Assembly: GCF_037126465.1 (NCBI RefSeq)
Contig: NC_088201.1
Span: forward strand, 7,383,001 to 7,447,000
Direction of reading: 5' to 3'
Length of the DNA stretch: 64,000 nucleotides
Source of the DNA: Ornithodoros turicata
Lineage: Eukaryota > Arthropoda > Arachnida > Ixodida > Argasidae
The notes under the pieces were generated by a model that had not been told where the DNA came from, did not search any database, and saw nothing but the letters and a program-made list of their open reading frames with translations. Position 1 is the stretch's first letter, and each line of letters begins with the position of its first letter. Positions 43,974 through 54,968 of this stretch are shown here, in pieces. A program made the translations under genes and the position numbers.

Positions 43974-44551
43974 TCGCTAGGTCAACAATGTTAGTCGCTG
44001 AGACAGCTCCAAAGTGGCCAAGTTCTCAGGGCTGTGCAATGCGAGCAGCCATCCAATAGATTTGCATGGGCGGAAGGGCGGCTCTGGATGATGCATGCGC
44101 GTAAACATTTACCTTCCGCAAGATTTCAATCGGCCAGGATGCAGACGGCGCCTGTGAGATGCACTCGTCGCGACACCGATTCGGTTAGCGTCCCTCGAAT
44201 CAGGAAATGCTCTTCTTCTGAAGCCTTCGGGCCTTCAGGGCACAGGTTGACGTCACCTACAAAAATATGCAAAAGGGGGGCACCAACAAAGAAATAGGAA
44301 AGGCCCTGAAGTTCTCGAACAAGCTTTTTTTTTTGTTACTTTTACGCTGCGTTGTCGTGGGGCAGGCTCTCTTCTTCTCTCCTATCTAATTCCGAGTTAG
44401 CACAGCGATGCAACTGAGAGTGGTATGAACAGACGTATAGACAGAGGCAGGCAGTAAACAGACGGAATGGTACGCGTCCCGGACCCGAACGCGGCAAAAA
44501 CCGGTCGTAAGAGACCACGACCTCGTGGTCTTTAGCACGCAAGCTTGCACC
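43974..44551. other. No gene recognised, tRNA-like edge
   Basis: Positions 44505-44551, read on the minus strand together with 45098-45140, form a tRNA-like sequence (GTGGTCCAGTGGATAAAAC as A-box and D arm) that is split by hAT copy C. Otherwise nothing recognised. Confidence 0.4.
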
Positions 44552-45089
44552 CAGAGTTGTACACGTTACTCGAAAAAAGTAATTGATTACAATTACTGTT
44601 ACTACTGCGCGAAAAGTATTTCTTTACCGTTACAAATTACTTCATCAAAAATGTAATACGTTACCGATTAGAAATGTAACGCGTTACTTTTCCCGTTACT
44701 TTTAAATTGTCCCGCCTCCTGTCCCAGATGAGGACGACCATATAGGCGTTGAAACATCCGCTTCATTTCGTTACTATTGTTACTGTTGCTCCAGTAAGTC
44801 GCGGTTGTAAGGAATTATCGTATTACTGTGGTCTGCATGGAACACGTGAGGACTAGAGACGGCCGTCACAGTGACCTCTGCGTCATTGCTTCAGTCGAAG
44901 ATCGGGCTTGCTGAAAAGTGTTGCCATTGTTGACAGAAGGTTAAAATAGTAATCGATTACTCAGTAATTGATTACCGAAAATTGTAATCAGATTACTTGG
45001 AAAATTACTTCCTCACAAAATTAATTGATTACGTTCAAATTTACTGAAGGGAGTAATTGATTACTAGTAACGCGTTACGTACAACTCTG
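44552..45089 (-). mobile_element. hAT MITE copy C (GTAAT type)
   Basis: The ends CAGAGTTGTAC and GTACAACTCTG are perfect inverses; the 8-bp duplication CTTGCACC is perfect (44544-44551, 45090-45097). It is the inverted near-twin of copy B, including an internal GATGAGGACGA...GGCGTTGAAACATCC segment. Confidence 0.95.
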
Positions 45090-46077
45090 CTTGCACCCAA
45101 CGATCTGATGTTTTATCCACTGGACCACGCGGACCGTATAGCAGCTGTTTGAGGCGCACTCGCGAAATTCGGAAACGGTTTCTTGAACGCATTCTCGAAA
45201 ATGGGGTGCGTAAAAGATGAGCATAAAAGATGGGATCGACGTGGGTATTGACACCATGCCGGCCCCGGCATGCCAGTGAGAAAGCCGCGTATACTAGATT
45301 TTCGGTTCCACTGAGGGGAGGTATGTGAAGTTCCCACTTGCTTCACGCGTGTTTCACATCATAATAGCATTTCACAAAACACGGCGAGTATGCGAAAGCT
45401 TCCGAGGGAAGGCAATTTCAAATTTCGTGTCTTCCCATTTCGCCTATTCCCATTTTGCCTAATGCTTCTTAGCAGATTATCTCGCCATCCCTTAGCAGGT
45501 TCACCGACCTCGAACTGCAGGGGGTCCCATTTGGCCTAATGTATGCTGCAGACGGTCCCACTTCGCCTACTAATCCGTGTTACGTAAGAAAGAAGGCCGT
45601 CCTCTGGCATGCTGCCAAAAGTCAATTTCGGATCTTCATATAACTTTACATGCAACCTTGTTGGTTTCACTGAAGCATGAGGCCTGTATTCATAATTCAT
45701 ATCACACTAGGGTTTCTTCCCTCATCTGTTGGTTCACAAATATAGACTGTGCAAGAGTGAAAACGTAGTTTTTATTTACATTTTTTTAATTAAAAGGGCA
45801 GCTTTGTTTTCTGCACTTCAAAATTCTTCCAAATTTGCAGCTCTACTCAATATGCATTAGATGTCCCACGGCATCGAGGTACGACATCATGTCCCGTTCG
45901 CCATTCTGAATTATTGACTGATCAATGACATTCTTAAGTAGCATCACAACTTGTTATTAATTCCAACGCCCTACGCCGGCTTTTTCAACTGACCCTAAGT
46001 GATTTGGGAGAAATTCACAGCACACCCTGGAGGAGACTAGAATTTGTACGACACTGACCAGAAAAGGAATTCCTGTC

Positions 46078-46182
46078 GGAAAATATTTCCGTGTATAACT
46101 CCCACCGTTAGATAATGCGCAGGCCCTCTTCAGAGCACCTTTTTACCGAATAACGCGCGCGTTATACACAGGAAAATACGGT
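46078..46182. mobile_element. Small MITE, TACCGTATTTTC family
   Basis: AAATATTTCCGTGTATAAC at the left mirrors GTTATACACAGGAAAATACG at the right; the right end matches the 1712-2293 family. It lies inside the 45433-46930 element. Confidence 0.6.
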
Positions 46183-46189
46183 AGTTAGG

Positions 46190-46520
46190 TTGAACGTGGG
46201 TTAAGGCGTCTCGCTCGGTGGTGTCGTGCTAACTGGGAGGCGGTGGGTTCGAATCCTACCACCGGTTGTGCTGTCTGAGGTTTTCCCTGGGTTTTCCGAA
46301 GACTTTCGAGACGAATACCGGCACAGTTCCCCCTGAAGTCTGCCTAAGACGCATATTAACCCCCTATCCCCCCACTCCTTCCTGCTGTCCTCTCTCCATC
46401 TGTTCTCATCTGTACGTCGCTCATAGCCACCTCTCATCTCCACATAGCCACATCTCGCTCATTACCCACCACGCCGTCGCTCGTATAGCTTCGCGGCGCT
46501 AACACGAAAGAAAGAAAAAA
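46190..46520 (+). mobile_element. tRNA-derived SINE copy S3
   Basis: Head GGCGTCTCGCTCGGTGGTG (A-box) and GGTGGGTTCGAATCCTACC (B-box). The body follows S2, with an extra internal stretch TCTCATCTCCACATAGCC before GCTTCGCGGCGCTAACACG and an A-rich tail (GAAAGAAAGAAAAAAAAAG). It sits inside the 45433-46930 element. Confidence 0.88.
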
Positions 46521-47120
46521 AAAGTTAAATTAAACACGACTATAGTGACACCAGTTTCCATATTTAACATCGCTCAGGTGACACTGAACATGGCTCGAAG
46601 CCTTGTTTCATTCGTCATGCTGTCCATCAGGATTCACTATGTAAAATGTTTGCAAAATGTTTTTGTTATATTTGTACATTATATTTACACCTTATATTTG
46701 CAAATGTAAAGGGTCTTTGTTTCAGACGACGTAAGGTAGTTGTCCGACGAGCACATTCATTTCTTGCACACGTCATCATCGGGTCGGAGCGTGTAACGCC
46801 CACTTGCCGACAGTCCCGTTTTGCCTAATGAGATTGCACCGCAGTCCCATTTCGCCTAACGGCTGTTACCCCTCCCGCCTCTTTAATCCGATAATCCGGG
46901 TTAGGCAAAATGGGAATAGGCGAAATGGGATGTAACCTTCAAATTTAGTGAAAACCACGTCGTGGTGTGGTAAGATTTTACACAATTTCCGGCGTCTGTC
47001 TCTGTATCAATCAAAATCCTCCGAAGAATATCGGAGGAATCCTTCCCGTTATTTTAACTTTGCATATTCCCCTCCCCTCTCCGAAGAAGCTCGAGTATAT
47101 GAACCGTTATTGGTCGAGTG

Positions 47121-47872
47121 CAGACTTGTACGTATTTGGAGTATTGTATTTAAAATACTGTGTTTTAAACACAATTTGTGGTATTTTGGTACTCTACTCA
47201 ATACTTTTTGTTTAGTGTATTTGTACTCTATTTAAAATACATTTTATGGTATTTTCTACTCAATACTCTAATTACATATTTTGGATCTCCCTCTCAAACT
47301 TTCTGTGTCTTGTCTTTCCATTATCTTGCTTGTTCAGTGGAAATTCCCTGACCCGGACTTGACCCGGACATTGGCCCTTCTTGGAAGTCTCCATTTAGAG
47401 ATCTTGCCCCGTCTGTACTAATCCTTGGCGAGTGAGGGTTCTAATACGTGTGCCCTGACGTGGTGACGCCGAATTCTGACCTCGCCGAGGAGGCACCTGC
47501 TAGAAGTTTGCTTTGTTATGGGTCTCATATACTTAGTGGAGCTATGTGGTATCTCCTTTTCATCTTTTTGGGACTTATGTTTAGATGACTCCTATCACAC
47601 ATCGGCTTGTTTGGTGCGCGGGGTTTAGATGATTCATGTCACATAGCGGCGACTAACCGCATTGACCAGTGACCGGTGAGTTTTTGCGTTCAAGGATAAA
47701 TAGTATCTTAATTGTATTTCAAATACTTTTTGAAGTATTTTGTACTCTATCCTAATTACTTTAATTTGTCATGTATTTATCATGTATTTATACTCTATCT
47801 TAATTACATTCTAACGTTAGTATTTATTATCTTATCTTAAATACATTTTTGAGTATCTTGTACATGTCTGGA
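47121..47872. mobile_element. hAT MITE, GTATTT type, copy E
   Basis: CAGACTTGTACGTATTTGG at the left, and CAGACATGTACAAGATACTC on the other strand at the right. Flanking 8-mers GTCGAGTG (47113-47120) and CTCGAGTG (47873-47880) differ by one base. End regions are packed with GTATTTAAAATAC-like words. Confidence 0.82.
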
Positions 47873-48084
47873 CTCGAGTGAACTTTGGGAACGATGAAAA
47901 TTTGCCCGCTCGTGTGGGAAGAAGTTTCATCGTCGTTGTCCTGCCGCCTGTTATAGTTTGACATCGTTGACGTCACTTTCCCATTGCACTGCTTATCCAT
48001 ATTACAGAGATTGCCTTATTTTTTTAAGACCTCGCAACCGCATGGTACTGCGGACATTTCGTAACATGTGTCCAAGTCATATGC

Positions 48085-48245
48085 CTTGATGAGCAAATTA
48101 GAATGGTGCAAGTGAGCTGTCGGAAGAGGTAACATTTCCTTGAGTTTGAGGAACACGCAATACGAAGCGGACAACACAAGACTCGTGTTGTCCTCTTCGT
48201 ATTGTGTGTTCCTCAAACTCAAGGAAATGTTACCTCTTTCTCATA
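48085..48245. repeat. Long palindrome P4
   Basis: The arms run 48123-48176 and 48184-48240: GAGGTAACATTTCCTTGAG at the left edge and its inverse at the right, centre GGACAACAC-AAGACTC-GTGTTGTCC. Upstream GCAAATTAGAATGGTGCAAG and the right arm end are also found at 54367-54475, so this is a dispersed family. Confidence 0.88.
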
Positions 48246-48394
48246 TGCCTTACCGATGTGTGTAGAATTTTTATGTGCGTAGATGATGTACACGTTTCTG
48301 GGATAACAGCCAATACCATACCCTGTTGCCATACCGAACTGTATATTACCATTCCGTATTACCGTGATTACTTTAAACCTACACCTCGTGAAAG

Positions 48395-49470
48395 CAGACT
48401 TATACGTAACGCGTTACACGAGTAATTGCGTTACTTGTAATAGATTACTTTTTTGAGTAACTTTGCGAGTAATCGATTAGTTTTGCGACCAAGTAATTTT
48501 TCAAGTAATCTGATTACAATTTTGGGGAACCGATTACCGAGTAATCAATTACTTTTCGACTAAGCATAATTGATAGACGAAACCAACCCGCAGGCTCCAT
48601 TGCAGCCTTTCCTACCTGCTTTGCACTACATTGTAATAGCGTTCCGCACATGCCTTTTGAGCGCCTGGCGACAAGCTTCGGACATAGTAAGTCACCTTGA
48701 ATTTCCAAGTTAGGATGTGGCGCGGCTGAAGACCACAAGGGTGAACTATAGCCGTGTTCAGTTTAAGAAGGACAGGAAATCTAGTCCGTCAGCTACATAC
48801 GCCGTTGGAGATAAGGTGACGCAATAGTGCGCCAGGAAAACGAATGCAGCGCCACCAGTAGGGGAGTGCACTTTCCGCGGCAGCGTAGTGTCATGCGGCC
48901 AGCCTTAACAGCCAATACGGAAGCAGAGTCAGTATGATGGATTACATCATCTGGTGCAAGGAGGCAGCGTGACCTCATTGTGTCCAGCCATCCTATCCGC
49001 GGCGCAGTAATATTTTGAGAGTTGATGGACTAGATTTCTTTTCCTTCTTAAGTTGAACACGACGTGAACGCCTTCCAAGGAGATGCACAGAGAGGTTGCT
49101 CAGAACACCGAGTTCGTAGTTGCGATTGTCCTTCCTTCGGAAATGTTTATGGTGATGGAGGGAAAAGACGAAAACAATGTGTTGTTTAAATGCGTAATGC
49201 GTTTACATAAACAAAAGCTCTCCTATACCGTTCAAGGGCGACAAACTCCAATCTCAGAAAGCAGGTCGAGGTATGCGTAATTTTACGAACTTTAATTAGC
49301 CACATGACTTATTATTATCGAAAGTAAGGGGTCAAAGTAACGCGTTCCACTTTTAGCCGTTACTTGATTACAATTTTAGCCGAGTAATTTGTAACGGTAA
49401 AAAATTACTTTTGTCACCAGAGTAATAGTACGGGTAATCAATTACCTTTTGCGAGTAACGTGTACAAAGT
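48395..49470. mobile_element. hAT MITE copy D (GTAAT type), with nested MITE
   Basis: The left end is CAGACTTATACGTAACGCG; the right end GAGTAACGTGTACAAAGT has lost its last bases. The 8-bp duplication CGTGAAAG is perfect (48387-48394, 49471-49478). Arrays of GTAATCGATTA words occupy both ends. The centre holds the 309-bp element at 48753-49061. Confidence 0.9.
48753..49061. mobile_element. MITE nested in hAT copy D
   Basis: CGTGTTCAGTTTAAGAAGG at the left mirrors CGTGTTCAACTTAAGAAGG on the other strand at the right, continuing through GAAATCTAGTCC on both sides (about 35 bp). Non-coding. Confidence 0.85.
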
Positions 49471-49478
49471 CGTGAAAG

Positions 49479-50106
49479 TCAGGTGGTGACTGAGCAACGG
49501 GGTCCTCTCAGGAGTACTGAGCTTGCCATGTGGAAGCAATTACTTTTTCTGATTTTTATTTTTATTTTTTTTAAAGTGCCACCGCGTTTACTACGCAAAC
49601 TGTCCGTTCCTCATCTCTCCCTCTATCTTTTTTTTTTTTTTTTTTTTTTGATAATGATCCGTACATTGAACTTGAAATATGTTGATAAACGTATAAACGA
49701 CATAACTCTAGATAAGTTGCTTCCATTTTTCTTTTTCTTTTTTTCGCAGAGGATACTCTGCCAGTCTAGCTGTTGCATGATTGGCAGTCAGGCACCCCGT
49801 GTCACGAGTGTTACCGTCTCATCTGTATTATGAGTACCGTTGGGTACGGAGAAAATAGCGCTCTCAGTTCATGGTTCTCTGGGAAGCGTAAGGGACTAAC
49901 GCTTTTGTCTTCATTTATATTACACTTTCATGGACGCACATCCTGTGGGATATCTCCTTACGTAAACAAAGCAACACTTGAAACTTTGTTTTGTAAGCCG
50001 TCGTTACTGATATTTTTTTTTTCGACCTCTTTTTCCTGTGCACTGACTTATGATTCCCGTTAGTTACGTCAGACCCCTAATATAAACTGGTGATACGTGA
50101 GGCCTT
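49479..50106. other. No gene recognised
   Basis: T-rich runs at 49629-49649 and 49727-49744. No element ends seen. Confidence 0.4.
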
Positions 50107-50108
50107 TT

Positions 50109-50152
50109 AGATAGGATACGTCCTGACCTTTTAGGCCAGGACGTATCCTATC
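50109..50152. repeat. Hairpin with 15-bp arms
   Basis: GATAGGATACGTCCTG and CAGGACGTATCCTATC are exact inverses around ACCTTTTAGGC. Confidence 0.85.
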
Positions 50153-50457
50153 TGGGGCCCTTTACCTCCCTTTACCATTGCGTTTGTCGTGCATACGGGC
50201 AACGCGATGAGCACGGCTGGAAACAAGCGCACAAGGACAATCAAAATGTGCATGCTATTTGTAACGCAATAGAGACAGTGGAGAGCTTGCAAATTGAAAG
50301 TGCTACGAAACAGACAGTTCTGACGGATTTCTTTCGCAAATAAATTGTAAATCAGCAACTGAATCGTCTTCATTTTAGTACAGCATGTAGCAGTAGATCC
50401 ACACAGGTGTATGTGTGTGTGGGGGGGGGGGGGGGCGTTTGTTCCGTGTGTTTCTCC

Positions 50458-51272
50458 CAGACTTGTACAAAATATTGCGCAAAAGTATTTAAAATAAGAT
50501 ACTAAATACTCCACGGAAAAAGTATTTAAAATAGAGTACAGAATACTCAAAACTGAAAGTAATTTGAGTAGAGTACTACATACTCTAAGAAGTATTTAAG
50601 ATACTCTTTAAAGTACTTTAGTATTAGCAGTAAGTGAAACGCGTATTCTGAACGTGGCCTTACAAATGAAGGGAATAAACTTCATCAGCGATTCATATAT
50701 TTCATTTGCAACGTCTTGGTGTCAAGTAATGTTTGGTGAACTTTGGTGAACCCAAGTGAACTTTGTTGATATGTTCTGACCCAAAACTTCGTAATCCCTC
50801 CTGTATGTCGGTTCGGGTCTTTCAACCTCTGGCACATGTTTATTGCTTTGATGACCAATGAAATAAATGCTGGGATTATCTTGTACCTAATCCCCTGGTG
50901 ATTCACCTGGCAATATGAATAGGAACGGTTTTCTGACGAAGTTGGCTATTGACAAGCAAGGCCAGGCTTGGGATCAGCCTATTGTACAAGAGGATAAATG
51001 ACAGATTCGCGAATTCCCGAAAAAGGAAAAAAGAAGAAAAAGGGGGTTAAATTCCAGTGAGCTGAAAATCTCGGCACGGCGGGAAGCGTGCTGGATATGG
51101 CTTGACGAGGAAGGAAAGTATTTTGAGTACTGAGTAGCAAATACCGAAAAAAGTATTTTAAATACATTAAAAATACTTGTCGCAAAAAAGTATTGAGTAG
51201 AGTACTAAAATACCGGAAAAAGTATTTAAAATACTGTATTTTGAGTACGTACTCAAGATACGTACAAGTCTG
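50458..51272. mobile_element. hAT MITE, GTATTT type, copy F
   Basis: CAGACTTGTAC at the left and GTACAAGTCTG at the right are perfect inverses. Flanks GTTTCTCC and GTTTTTCG agree at six of eight positions. GTATTTAAAATAC-like words fill both end regions; the centre (50640-51110) differs. Same family as copy E. Confidence 0.82.
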
Positions 51273-53858
51273 GTTTTTCGTTAATATGACAATTTCGCTT
51301 TATGACCAAAATCGGCGGGAACGGACTTGGTCATATTAACGAGTTTAGACTGTATTCGTTTCATCAGTTTAGAGGCAGTCAGTCACCTTGGTAGTTAAAG
51401 AAAACAGAACTCCTAAAGCAGTAAATTGGGAGACGTTAGTGCTTAGATACCGGCACAGACGATCCTCGACACTTGCGCCAGTTAATTTTGCGAGAAATTA
51501 ACATTAAATATAGAATAAAGCAGCTATGTAAACAATAAAAAAAAGCGATGTGAACGGGGTACGTTCAAAAGATGATGAGTACCTTCAGACTGTTCAAGCA
51601 TACCAATTCTATTGCGGGTTACAGCGTATATGGCCGCATACTCTGCACACATAATCAGCACACGTCCAATATTCTATATGCGGCAACGTAAATAGCAGAG
51701 ACTGATCAAACACTTACGAGACAGGCGTATAACACCCAGAACAAAATAAAAAAGAAGGCTATGACGTGCTTTCTTTCGATGCTCAGAGTCATCGTATAAA
51801 GCAATTAAATTCGTAACCAAACAATCATTTACAATTCAATTTTATAGCCAGCGTCTCTGAGTTCACTGTCAGTATATAGCCTCCCGTTTTTTGCGGTCTG
51901 CGGGGCAATCAAGCCACGCATTCGAGACAAAACTTGCCGATTACATTTCATAATATATCCGCCGCCCACTAGCACTTTTCGAGATAAAGAAAATAAAACG
52001 AAGCTTTCGCGTTTGAAGTGACGTAAGCATTGGTAGGCACATCTTCGTCGATGTCACGACGGCGTGGGAGCAAAGTAAAGGCCACCGATGATTGGTATGG
52101 AAATTGCAAAAATCGGAAGCAGCTTACCGTGACGTCACCTGAGATGGGACGCTGGCAAGAAAATTCAGTTATTTGATTCATATATTTCGTACGGTGAATT
52201 TGATCATCATACGAAAACATGCGAGCGCAGTATTGTGGCTTTCGGTTTGGGTCCGGACAGTCGCTTCAAAGCTTCCCAAGCTATGACAAAAGGGCGGCAC
52301 TAAACGACAAAGGGTAACATTTAAAGCCACCCATTGCACGAGCAACGGCTTAAGTTGAACAGTTCGTGATACAGAGGGGAATACTTCTTCATAAAAAAAA
52401 AAAACAAAAAAAAACACTTCGGTCAGTGGTAATACAGTGTTGTTATTTGTTGCTTCCTCTTCCTGGTATGACAACACCATTTACGTTGGTTACAGGATAC
52501 CTATTCTTCGCACCATCAGATGTCTCAGCTTATCAGCTTGGTCCCTTTGTTGTATTGAATCTCAGAATTAATAGTATATCCCGGACGAATCAGGCGAATT
52601 ATTAGAATCCCGGACGAATATTTAGTATCCCGGAATCAGAATTATAAGAAATGCATAAAAAGGTACGAAACCCAGGAACACGAGCGTTTTTTTTTTTTTT
52701 TTTTTGTTCCCACACCAAATATTGGATAGACGCTTTAAATGCTTCATTCTGGGGTACAGGTAGGGTTCCGCGTTTTCGATTTTAATTTTTGGGCGGATTC
52801 GGCGTATGTTTTTCGACGTTTATTGATTTTCACGAAATCGGCGTTTTTGTTTTTTCTGGAGTGTACACGGTTTACCCGAAAGTTATTGGCGAATAGAAAT
52901 CACAATGTTATTTCCGCACGACGCTCGTTCAACATGGCATTGTTCGCTGCGGTAGAAGAAAAGGTGAAGAAGAAAAGAAAAGGTGAAGACAGAAGAAAAG
53001 GAAAAGGCAAAGAAAAGGAAGGACACAAAACTAACTAACCTAAAACTGAAAAGTCACACACACGGTCCCACAATCCAGCAGGCTGGGCGCTGCCCCAGTG
53101 CCATTTGTAGATAGTGAAACATGATGATGGAGATCGCAGGTTTACCAGCAGCTTGCACTGTATATACACAAAAAGTGGATGTTTTATGGTAGGAAACCTT
53201 TAAAGTAAAAAAAAAAAATATTAACATCACTGACTGGAAGGTGCTTGTTTGGTTCGGCAATATGTCCCGGCAATATGTCGGTATATGTGTCAATATAAAA
53301 ACAAATCGTTAGCGTTTTGCCGGGTATGTCAAATCTACACAGGATGCCAGTTGGAAGGTATGCTGTAAATCCATGTCATGCACTTTTGTAATGTGGCTTT
53401 CCGTTTAGAATGTGTGTTATGTTTGCGGTACATGGAAATATTATCGTTCAACAAAGCAAAAATTAAAACATGCGTTTTCAGCACACAAATACACCTCACA
53501 TTACACATGTATCACGCCCCCTATACAACAATATTAGGCCAAAGGGTGTGATACACCACAGTTACACCCTTAAAAATTTCCAAAAGGAGAATTGTAAGAG
53601 TGTAAAATGGGCGTGATCCTCTTTTACACCCTTAGAGGTGTGGAAAGGTTAAGGGTGAGTGGAAAAAACTGGAAAAAGACGAGCGGACAAATAAACGGTG
53701 CACTATACAGCACAAGACTCAAACTCCTTTGTTCATTCAAATTGCTGCATTCAATTGCTTCAATTCAATTCAATTGCTGCATTCAAATTGCCAAATCCAG
53801 CCCACCACCGCTCTACTATCGTCGTCATCTTGTACAGCTACAGTATTAGTCAGTTTTC
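51273..53858. other. No gene recognised
   Basis: CGTTAATATGAC at 51279 is inverted at 51331-51342 (12-bp arms). A TCCCGGACGAAT motif repeats near 52578-52618. T-run at 52688-52705. The stretch 53560-53640 has TTACACCCTT words on both strands, perhaps a small MITE. No coding supported. Confidence 0.4.
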
Positions 53859-53944
53859 GTGAATCGTTTTCGGTTCGCGAACGGTATCGCGGGTGACCAA
53901 TGGTGGCCAACCGTTCGCGAACCGTTTCAGTGAAAACGATTCAC
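53859..53944. mobile_element. 86-bp fold-back MITE
   Basis: GTGAATCGTTTTCGGTTCGC at the left mirrors the right end, and GAACGGT mirrors ACCGTTC inside. The centre is TCGCGGGTGACCAATGGTGG. The right arm has four extra bases (TCAG). Very short for a mobile element. Confidence 0.65.
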
Positions 53945-54034
53945 TCCCTTCCAACGCGTTCGTACCGAACCCTCTGCACGCTTGCTGTCTGTCTTACTTG
54001 GACGCCGTTGCTTCGTTCTACTCTTTCCTCTAGG

Positions 54035-54205
54035 GCGACTCTCCTCGTCCTCAGATGCTGATATGGAGGTGACCTGGGCTCGAATCCCGGCACCTGTGAA
54101 GTCGGCCTAGAACCCCCGAGCCTTCCGCCCCACCGGCAGGCAGATCACTCGGCAATAACAGACCACCAACTAACCAGATGCTGTTTGACCTCGAAAAAAA
54201 AAAAA
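54035..54205 (+). mobile_element. SINE-like copy with A tail
   Basis: GGTGACCTGGGCTCGAATCCC is a T arm with B-box. GAAGTCGGCCTAGAACCCCC resembles the central part of SINE S2. It ends in a 14-base A-run at 54194-54207. Confidence 0.55.
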
Positions 54206-54362
54206 AACAGGCGGTAAGCCATCGGGAACTTAGTACGTCCTGGACAAACTTGAAAGGAAACTGCGCTGGGGTCTGTCTGAGACGCGCCAGCGGTAACCAG
54301 TAATGAAGAAAAAGCAGCGGACAACGGAAACGTATGGAAGACTGTTCTCCCTCGATGACGGC

Positions 54363-54476
54363 CGTTGAACAAATTAGAACGGTGCAAGGACTAAAATACT
54401 CGACCCGATGAGGACAACAGGAGTCTTGTGTTGTCCTCAAGCTCAAGGAAACTGTTACCTCTTTCTACGCCCGTTG
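54363..54476. repeat. Shorter relative of palindrome P4
   Basis: ACAAATTAGAACGGTGCAAG and CAAGGAAACTGTTACCTC match P4. The hairpin here is reduced to GAGGACAACA and TGTTGTCCTC around GGAGTCTTG. Confidence 0.75.
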
Positions 54477-54689
54477 TCCAGAAGGCAATCGGAGCCTATA
54501 GTTGACGGGACCTGTATGAACAGGGGTTGGGCCTACAGTGGTCCCGGCAGGACTAAGGACGTTGTGGAAGAAGATGCGCCTGTTCCACCTGAGCTAAAAT
54601 TAGAGGCGTCAAACTTTTACGGTTTCGGTTTTACCAGTCGTCTATATAGAGCCATTTCAAGGAACTCCTGGATTCTGATGCCAGAGCGT

Positions 54690-54942
54690 GTCAAAATGGC
54701 CCCAAAACTGTCGTGTGCATAGCCCTCGATCCCAAATCGTCCACGTCGTCGTAATGCTCCCCGCTGAATGTCTTCGGCGACCGTGCAGGGGCTATGGGCG
54801 TGGCAACAGGTTGCGCCACTTGGGTACTGGTCTCCGCAGTCATCTTCTTCTTGCGTTTAGGGGGTTCTAATGGACCGAATTCTGCAGGCAGACCAAGCTG
54901 TCTTCTGCTTTGTCGCAGTTGGTCTTCCAGGCCGTTGGACAA
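54690..54942 (-). pseudogene. Ty3/gypsy-like gag fragment
   Basis: A minus-strand frame with APARSPKTFSGEHYDDVDD resembles the start of the capsid part of tick-type gypsy gag proteins (P-x-TF-x-G, then an acidic patch). It is preceded by a basic PPKRKKK stretch and, further upstream, an LTR. Downstream coding is lost. Identification rests on motif likeness only. Confidence 0.5.
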
Positions 54943-54968
54943 GGAATGCCCCGCACCTCCACCAGAAA

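Larger units (their letters stand above)
45433..46930. mobile_element. 1.5-kb element with perfect 30-bp inverted ends
   Basis: The 30 bases at 45433-45462 (TCCCATTTCGCC...) are exactly inverted at 46901-46930. Each end is two near-copies of CCCATTTCGCCTA. More copies lie inward (45529-45568 and 46811-46858). TTCAAATTTCGTG before and TTCAAATTTAGTG after (offset 3 and 7 bp) may be a target duplication. No transposase was found; SINE S3 and a TACCGTATTTTC MITE are nested inside. Confidence 0.8.

Noticed and set aside
50131..50550. 139-residue minus-strand frame
   Set aside because: It overlaps the hAT end array and a G-run (poly-Pro in translation), so it is a by-product of repeats.
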